Below, one piece after another: positions 57,207-64,000 of a stretch of 64,000 bases of DNA; position 1 is the stretch's first letter; each line of letters begins with the position of its first letter. The notes under the pieces are model-generated. The model made no database searches. It saw only the letters and a list, made by a program, of their open reading frames with translations, and was not told where the DNA came from. The stretch is from Naganishia liquefaciens. Lineage: Eukaryota > Basidiomycota > Tremellomycetes > Filobasidiales > Filobasidiaceae. Location of the stretch: contig BLZA01000030.1 of the NCBI GenBank assembly GCA_013423385.1, forward strand, positions 1,566,526 through 1,630,525, written 5' to 3'. The position numbers and the translations under genes are program-made.

Positions 57207-57479
57207 ATTTTTGGGAATACCCAGCAAAGAAGATGTTTCTCAATCTCTAACTAAGACAGGAGCGTGGATGCCGGCTTTTCTTGCGGAAAAAGAAGTCAGT
57301 ACTCAACTATTCGTTCAGAGACCAGTGGACTGTACATTCCCCCATGAGCAGCTTTATCAAAAATTGCTGTGCGATCTCTACAGGATATTTGAGTCGACAG
57401 AATGCGCATCGCGAATAAGGAACTAATAAAACATGTGATTCCATACATAACACGTTCATATTTCACATTCATATTTACA

Positions 57480-60400
57480 TCATTGCGACCATTGCGAGGA
57501 ATTGGAAAGAGTTCTACACGTTTCGAAGTCATCCTCAGAGTCTGGAACCACCGCCGTTAGCGGACCAGCTGACTCTATTGGACTTGTTGTCTCCTCCCGT
57601 TCGGTAGGCTCCAAAGCACAGGTAGGTAGGCCCGGACTTTGGGTACCCTCTACTTCTGGGACGTTTTCTTCTGCCGAGCAATCTTTGCCATCCGATACTG
57701 GAACATCGCAGAAGTCGTTTTCTTGCTCGGCTTCCTTGTCCGATTCCCTCGACTCGTCTCTCGCGCCCGCGTCATTATCACACTCCCGTTCACTCTGCGC
57801 TTCCTCTTCGCTCTCTTTGTTCCCCTCCTCCCTTTCCTCACTCTGACTCTCGTCATCTCCCTGTTCGCCTTCTTCGGGATCGTTTTCTGCTTCACTGCCT
57901 TCAGCTTCTTCGCTGCCTTCACCTCCTGCTTCTCCCTCAGCATTTTCTCCCTCAATATTTCCTTCACTGCCTTCACCTTCTCCCTCATTCGTTTCTCCCT
58001 TCTTTCCTTCCACAATCTTTGGCTTCTCGTACAGATCAATTGAATCGTCCTCGTGGTTGATGGACTTTTCTTGTCTGATTCTGATGAACCGATGAAGGGC
58101 AACAGCCGCGAAAGGTATAGTCCAAGCGAGAAAGTTGGTGCAATCCTCGAGCTCCTGCCGCTCAAGGCGTCTGCGGGTGCCTGGTAGATACGCAAAAGGC
58201 GGCGTGATTAGCAGACTGACAAAGCCGGACACAACATCCTCCCATTCGGGTTGCGCTTGGATACAGAAAGATTAGCAATATGAGAATGCGCCATCCATTC
58301 TCAAGCTCACAAATGTCGGGGTGCAAGGTCATCCGCTGGGCGACTTGTACCAACATAAAGTATCCAATTATTGACTGCCACCCTTGGTCTCTAGCGGGCG
58401 GGTAGCAAGGACGATCCACCAACATCTCCAAGGTACCCCGTACCGTTCGGTGACGCATTGAAGGTCTGGGTGGATCTAAGTGGTAGCTTCGCAACATTCC
58501 AGGGGAATAAAAGTTCCCTTCTTCGCTATAGCAAGTCCGAATGTTGTACCAGGCAAATTCGTGACCGGGTGGAATAATACTTTGTCTTCCAGTTAATTAC
58601 CGCTCTACTCTGCATATTCGCCATGCTTACATGAGATCTCCAGCTTTCTGAACAGTGAGAGTCGTCTTTCTCCCCTCCCCTGCCGGGCCGTACAACATGA
58701 CAAGTCGTTCTCCTTTAACGCGCCAGGTCAATAAGATCATGACACATGCGGAGCTCATAGCTGACTTACCTCGAAAAAGCACAGACCACAACATGCTCCC
58801 AGCGAGCGGAACGTTCTTTTCTCGGATGGAGCCGACGAAACCGACGCAACTGCGAATACCGAAAGTATCGGCCACACAGGCTTGGAGGTTTTCTTGATGA
58901 CCTTTCGGATCACGAACGCTCGGAAACCGAGGAAGCAAGCCCTCATGAGGGTCATTACTCCAGGATTTTTCATTCCAGGGGAGGCGCTGAGCCCAATACC
59001 CTTGAAGACGAGACCCAATGTATTTGGACTTTCGACTAAGCTTCGAGTTCATAGAGCTTTGAGCGTATCCTGAAGATGAGAATCGAGTTCAGCAAACGCG
59101 TGTGACTTGGTAGCTCGGGGTACTCACCACATGGCTCTCCGTAATACAAAGGGATTGTGCTCTTGATCCAAGACATGGCGTCACGAAGACCCTTCCCAGT
59201 CTCTTCCATGGCTCCTTCAAAGTTGGGACTTCTTGTGGCGGGCCCTTCGCAGTCCCCGGCACAACCCTCTGGAAAGAAGCCAAAATTGAGTTCTCGCTGC
59301 ACACGACTCCGAATTTGCGCAGCGCATGGGAACAAGAATTCCTCGTAGAGCCTCTTGTGTACTGCCAAAACATCTTCCGACGCGTCAATCTTGTTCCAAA
59401 GGTTACAGATCTCAGTGCGCATGGTACCGTCTATCCCTCTGTCTATTTGCAGTATTCAATCAGTGTCCCCTTTTCTCTCTTTTCGATGTTTCTTCTGACA
59501 AGCTTACACTGCAGAATGATTTTAGCTGGGTCTACCCCTTCAGGGTTCGACAGGTCACTGAAAGAGGGCTCAAGAGGAGACTTGCGCCGCAGAACGTTCT
59601 CTATTAAGGGGATGCCACCTCGTTCGCTATCGTGGCAAGTCAATATTTCAACTTCTGCAGTTGTCCCTAATCACCTACAGATCATCCTCCAAATCAGGCA
59701 AGCCAGGCTTTCGTCGCCGTAGGTCGCCGTCATCTTGTGTTGTTACTACGCCTCCGGCTAAAGACGAAAGCATTTCCCATCTCGCTTCACGCAAGCCGCT
59801 TTGCTTGGTCATTGGCAACACGATCCAAGAGTTTACGTAGTCCCGCCCATTCTGCATCTTGAGATGGTCGTGAAACCCAAAGAGCCTGTCAGCCCATATT
59901 TTACCACTTGTAGGGTCGTCAAAAGCGAACGTTCCCGCGGAGCCATGACCATGGACATAGGCAGAGTTTACCCATGCTTCGAAATTGATCAACGCTTTTC
60001 TGGGCCCACAGCTAAGCACACGGTATTTCCATAGGTCAAACGCTCCTTTGGGAGACTTTTCGCTCAGCCGTTCGGCAGCAGGAGGCGAAACCTTGCAAAC
60101 GTGTCTGTGCGAAGGACATCTCTAGTCAAGAACCGCCTCCGGCATCCTGCATTTGGTTTACTCACTGTTCTTCTTCTTCTTGATCCAGCTCAATGTCCCT
60201 CGCTCCGGATACTATGGGCGGCGTCGGCAATCTTACGCTAGGGTCTTCTAGTTCGGCTTCTGAAGGCCGATTGTTTTCTTCATCTGATACCTGTTCGATG
60301 ACGCTTCGGCTGATAGCTGTTTATGCCTATCGGTCAGACCAGAAATTTCCGCTGACTTGGACTTGTACTCACGAGTCTTCCTCTTTCGAGACTTCTTTGC

Positions 60401-61186
60401 GGCTCGTAACAGTTCTGCATTGGGAGCGGGTCGTTTCTTGCTGTTCTCGTTCAGCGTGAAGACCAGGGATTCAAGGTCATACTTCATTTGTCGGAAGTCC
60501 ACTGTAGTGACCGCTCTCGATACACCTTGAGTGCCGGTTCCGATTGCCAATCGTCGATCTCGAATCTCGAAAAGATGCTTTTTGAAGATAGCGAGGTCGA
60601 GGTTGAGATTCTCACAGAGTTTAGCAACCACAAGGATTTCACCCAGCTTGGTCTTGCCAAGTGGTTTGATGGTCGGTGCTTCGATTCCATCCTTTGCCTT
60701 CTTACGTCGCTTTGGCTCGACGTGTATCTCCAATTCCCTCATGTAATTATCCCCAAATACCTTTTTGATAAAGGCTTCCCCAGTCTGAAGCTGGGTGTCA
60801 ACGGCATGGCCCTTGAAGAATTTCTCCAACGTCGAGTTCCACCTGAAATGGTAATCACACTGTTCTTGAAGAACGGTTACCGTTTCTCTTAAAAGGTCCG
60901 CCCTTTTTTGATCCTCGGTCGTTCTTTCGATGACTCGACTGATGAGGAATGGCATGGCCTCGTTAACGACGGCGTCGGTGTACTGTTGACATATTCCAAG
61001 TACATGTTGTCGGGTCGGTTGATTGCCTTTGAGAAGGTCGATGAGCTCTTGGCGGAGCTGTTGAGCTTCGGGGCTGAGAATACTGCCGGGAACGAAGGCG
61101 GTGTTCGATCTGATCAACGAAGGGCTGACCTCTTCTAGAGGACTGCCAGGAAGAGCTTCTTCCGGCTCTGAGTCGTATGGCGTCAT
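57480..61186 (-). CDS. Large multi-exon protein of unknown function with acidic C-terminal region
   Basis: The ATG at 61186 opens MTPYDSEPEEALPGSPLEEV. The first exon (to about 60,372) is helical and charged (ILSPEAQQLRQELIDLLKGN; WNSTLEKFFKGHAVDTQLQT; AAKKSRKRKT). It splices to PISRSVIEQVSDEENNRPSE and LPTPPIVSGARDIELDQEEE. Later segments are GAFDLWKYRVLSCGPRKALI, NFEAWVNSAYVHGHGSAGTF, DRLFGFHDHLKMQNGRDYVN, IDASEDVLAVHKRLYEEFLF, WIKSTIPLYYGEPCGEYPEL, SIREKNVPLAGSMLWSVLFR, LVMLYGPAGEGRKTTLTVQK and YHLDPPRPSMRHRTVRGTLE. The C-terminal exon (58232-57480) is hydrophobic at first (FLAWTIPFAAVALHRFIRI) and then about 150 residues rich in Glu, Asp, Ser and Gly. I recognise no family. Some exon joins in 58.2-59.6 kb are unresolved. 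Basic and acidic blocks suggest a nuclear protein, by inference only. The gene lies between two clusters of palindromic repeats. Confidence 0.55.
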
Positions 61187-61366
61187 GCTGATGGTAAATA
61201 TGAAGAAGTGTCAACCCTAGTGCATCTCGCGTGCCAACGATGAGAACGTACTTGTAAGGGCGATGATTCAGCTAACTTCTGATAAATATATCTTGTAATG
61301 GGATTCTAAAAGCTGATGTCAGAGGCATGGATATACCGACATGGTTAAGGTACTTACGCTTCTGAT

Positions 61367-61588
61367 GTCTTTTTTCGGAAATCCCGAAAGAAAGCAAGAG
61401 TCTAATGTTCGCGTGTTTGTCTTTTTTCGGGATTCCCGAAAGAAAGCAAAGCGTCAGTTCCAACCTTGATCCAAAAAATGCATCACCCACTCACAAGCTG
61501 ATGTTGTGTCTTTTTTCGGGTTTCCCGAAAGAAAGCAAGAGTCTATCGTTTGCGTGTTTGTCTTTTTTCAGGGTTCCCCAAAGAAAGC
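61367..61588. repeat. Right cluster of imperfect palindromes
   Basis: Four copies of the same palindrome family lie near 61367, 61418, 61508 and 61559, all in the same orientation as the left cluster. Spacing alternates at about 51 and 90 bp, and the spacers alternate too: GCAAGAGTCTA..G.TTGCGTG after copies 1 and 3, GCAAAGCGTCAGTT after copies 2 and 4. The unit is thus a tandem duplication of a 141-bp pair. The centres differ (AAATCCC, GATTCCC, GTTTCCC, GGTTCCC) while some arms keep pairing. Confidence 0.88.
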
Positions 61589-62759
61589 AAAGCGTCAGTT
61601 CTGTCTTGTGTCTGATACTGCCAGCCGCACCTACCAAAGATCGCACCGCCACGTGTGTGCTTGGTATGCGCTGTGAAATGTGTGCGTTCAGGTTGTGTAT
61701 ATTTCAAGTTGTACGTGTTTTGAGTTGTCAAGTATGTTTGCGATAGTTCTCCCTGAGGACCGACGAGGACTACCAAGGCCAGCGTATTAGACTCTCAATA
61801 TCCACAGCGTCGTCACGTCGAACTTACATGGTGTTCACTGTTTCCTCGCCGGGATAATCAAGCCCCTGCACCAACATTTTCCTCGTCCAAAAGCCCTTGT
61901 GTCTCTCAGAATCCATTCTCCAAACCTACCCCCGAAGCCGTCAAATGACTCTGTTACAAGCGCTAGAAAGCGCGCCTAACAATGCGAGATTTACGTGTAC
62001 ACCAAATGAGATCATCAAATGAGCCTACTTCTACAACTATTGTACTTTTGCTATAGTCAAAGGACATCTGTGTACTGGACATCTCAGTTCTGCTGAAACG
62101 AGTCAAGACAGAGCTCGTTCAAGACTGCATTAGCAACCCTCCATATTTATCGATCTCAAGCTTACCCATTTTCTTTAATCATCATGGCAATCGTCTCACA
62201 ACTGATGTCTTTCGCTGTCAAGTTCCGGCCCAAGTCAGTTGATTATCAGACACTCGATTCAACAACCAGCCTGAAAGGAATACATACTTGATCTTTCCTC
62301 ATGGTTATTTGATGTCGTCATTCGAAAAGGCTCACTGTCCGCTAGTATCGTTATTATGATCAGTAAGGTATCCCACTTTTCGAAGCAAGAGCCACGTGCC
62401 TCGCAGTTCGCAATCTTCATTCAAGCCGAAAGCCATGTTTGCATCCCCTCATTCGATGTCATAGCGTAGGAGCTCACAAGAAAAATATAGTACCAGAGAT
62501 CAAAGTCTGCTGATTTGACGGATAAATTCTGCGCATGATTTTCCGGTCAGTAGAGGTTCCATATGGCCACTTAAGCTTATCTTTAGTGTTGCCAAACGCT
62601 GTGCTATCTCATGGGCGACTCAGGTCCTCCCACGGCCGTGATCCTCGCTATCACCCCTTTGAAACTTGATCCCAAATTTACCATCACAAACAACATCATG
62701 CTGTTTCAATCCCTCACGCTCATCCTGACTTTTATCAGTTGCCCCCTTTCCTTAACAGG
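61589..62759. other. No gene seen
   Basis: About 1.2 kb with stop codons in all frames every few dozen bases and no repeat family I can recognise. It lies between the palindromes and the tandem satellite. Confidence 0.5.
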
Positions 62760-63927
62760 CTATCACCAAGATGATCCTGCTACCTGATCCTTTGTCCCTT
62801 CATACTTCGTTATTATCGCTTGAGCCGGGGTTACCGAGCTTTCTATCACCAAGATGGTCATGCTACTTGACCTTGTCCGACTAGATGGCAGCGTTGGGTC
62901 TCGCAGACATCTAGGTCCTTTGAAGCAATACCAATATCTTATCGAATGTCGTCCGTCCACACCGATCCATGCCATCATCAAGAGACTTTGGCAAGAATCG
63001 CGAACAACTTCCAATGTCGCACTGAAATTACCCAGCAGAATGTCGTGCCGCATACCATCGTGTTTCCCCGAATCAAAGTCCATTCAGACGACATTCGCCA
63101 ACGCTCTGACAAACTGCACTCGGGTGTGGATACCAAGTACAGCCGCTCATATCATTAGACGAGTAGTCATCCTTCAGGAATCCAAATCAAGTATTCACAA
63201 TGGTGCCAATACAACTCCTGAATGATACTCTTGTCCCCTCTATAGCCACTCTTCTGATCTTTGATCAAGGCGATCAAACTTTGAGCCTACATTCCCTTGA
63301 CTATCACCAAGATGGCCATGCTACTTGACCTTGTCTGACTGGATGCCAGCGTTGGATCCCGCTGATTTGAGTGACATCTGACTTGGAGCAATCCCAGTGA
63401 TCTATCGACAGCTGTCCGTCCACACCGTTTCATGCAATTGTCAAAGACTTGTGCAAGAATCGCGAACAACCGTCAATGTCGCACTACAACTACCCAGCAA
63501 AATGTCGTGCCACATACCATTGTGATCCCCCAAGTTGAATCCCACTCAGACGACTTCCGCCAACGCTCCGATGAACTGCACTCAGGTGTGGATACCAAGT
63601 ACAGCCCCTCAGATCATTAGACGAGTAGTCATCCTTCAGAAATCCAAATCAAGAATTCACAATGGTATTGATACAACTCCCTGACGAGGATCTTATTCCC
63701 TCTGTTGTTTCCTCTATTGTCTATTGCCCCCCATTTCACCATGGTGATTAAACCTTGAGCCTGCACTCCCTCGACTATCGCCAAGATGATCATGCTACTT
63801 GATCTTGTCCGACCAGATGAAAGCGTTGGGTCCCGCTGATATCTAATTCGTGTTCCTTTGAGCATTCCCAGTACTTCAATGGGAGTTGTCCGTCCACACC
63901 GACGCATGCAAATGTAAGTAGACTTTT
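62760..63927. repeat. Three tandem repeats of about 460-475 bp
   Basis: Units start with CTATCACCAAGATG(G/A) at 62843, 63301 and 63775 (periods 458 and 474), and a short partial unit starts at 62760. Shared landmarks in each unit are ATGCTACTTGA(C/T)CTTGTC, AGCGTTGG(G/A)TC, GTCCGTCCACACCG and, in the first two, CAGACGAC(A/T)T(C/T)CGCCAACG and GATACCAAGTACAGC. The copies are diverged by point changes and small indels, so the array is not recent. The third unit is interrupted after GTAGACTTT by a telomere-tailed element. Short frames inside are not conserved between units. A subtelomeric satellite is the likely identity. Confidence 0.88.
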
Positions 63928-64000
63928 GGGTTAGGGGTTAGGGGTGTATCAGATACCAACATTGAACTAACGTATACATTCAAAGACTAATCTACCAAGA
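63928..64000 (-). mobile_element. 3' end of a further telomere-tailed retroelement, leaving the window
   Basis: Two TTAGGGG units preceded by GGG are followed by GTGTATCAGATACCAACATT and the same 3'UTR start as the copies at 50.6 and 51.7 kb, in the same orientation. The body would extend beyond position 64,000. Its sequence just after the tail (CATTCAAAGACTA) is closer to copy A than to copy B (CATTTGAAGACTA). Confidence 0.92.

Overview
This window is nuclear DNA of a filamentous or dimorphic fungus, most likely a basidiomycete. The genes are cut by many short introns (about 45-60 bp, GTGAGT/GTAAGT donors, CTGAC-like branch sites, CAG/TAG acceptors), and the orthologues present are eukaryotic: class I histone deacetylase, CTNNBL1, IMP3, NUP42, NDUFB7 and DDB1. 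Telomere-like tracts of TTAGGGG units would fit a Tremellomycete-like lineage, but that placement is inference. No gene lies in one uninterrupted frame except the retrotransposon ORF, so most gene calls below were assembled exon by exon from the sequence.

The left part (about 2.2-43.6 kb) is ordinary gene-dense chromosome arm. In order: amino acid permease (-), protein kinase (+), LIM-domain-binding (PtaB/Adn-like) regulator (-), LYC1-like acetyltransferase (-), a HyuA-only 5-oxoprolinase/hydantoinase (+), GH78 alpha-L-rhamnosidase (+), class I histone deacetylase (-), a decayed pseudogene (-), UBX-domain protein (-), CTNNBL1-like spliceosome protein (+), ankyrin-repeat protein (-), IMP3 (+), NUP42-like nucleoporin (+), NDUFB7 (-), a Pro/Gln/Tyr-rich protein (+) and a DDB1-like protein (-). 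Several neighbours are tightly tail-to-tail (kinase/LDB 34 bp, rhamnosidase/HDAC 99 bp, NUP42/NDUFB7 146 bp, P/Q protein/DDB1 106 bp).

From about 43.6 kb to the right end the character changes to subtelomere-like DNA: a decayed DDE transposase, a minisatellite, hypothetical genes, and several copies of one non-LTR retrotransposon. That element has N-terminal zinc fingers, a reverse transcriptase and a C-terminal restriction-like endonuclease. Its 3' ends finish in CCCCTAA (TTAGGGG) repeats. Copies lie at 47.2 kb (+, remnant), 50.6-51.7 kb (-, 5'-truncated), 51.7-55.3 kb (-, nearly complete, 1159-aa ORF) and 63.9 kb (-, runs out of the window). Two copies are joined head-to-tail across a telomere-like tract.

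The most striking unexplained structure is a family of at least 15 imperfect palindromes built on TTTCGGGAATCCCGAAA. They lie in two clusters (55.4-57.2 kb and 61.37-61.59 kb) on both sides of a multi-exon gene of unknown function with a very acidic C-terminus. The last kilobase holds three tandem repeats of about 460-475 bp, the third cut by another copy of the telomere-tailed element. The joint reading is that the right third is a telomere-proximal or formerly telomeric region colonised by a telomere-targeting element, attached to a conserved gene-rich arm.
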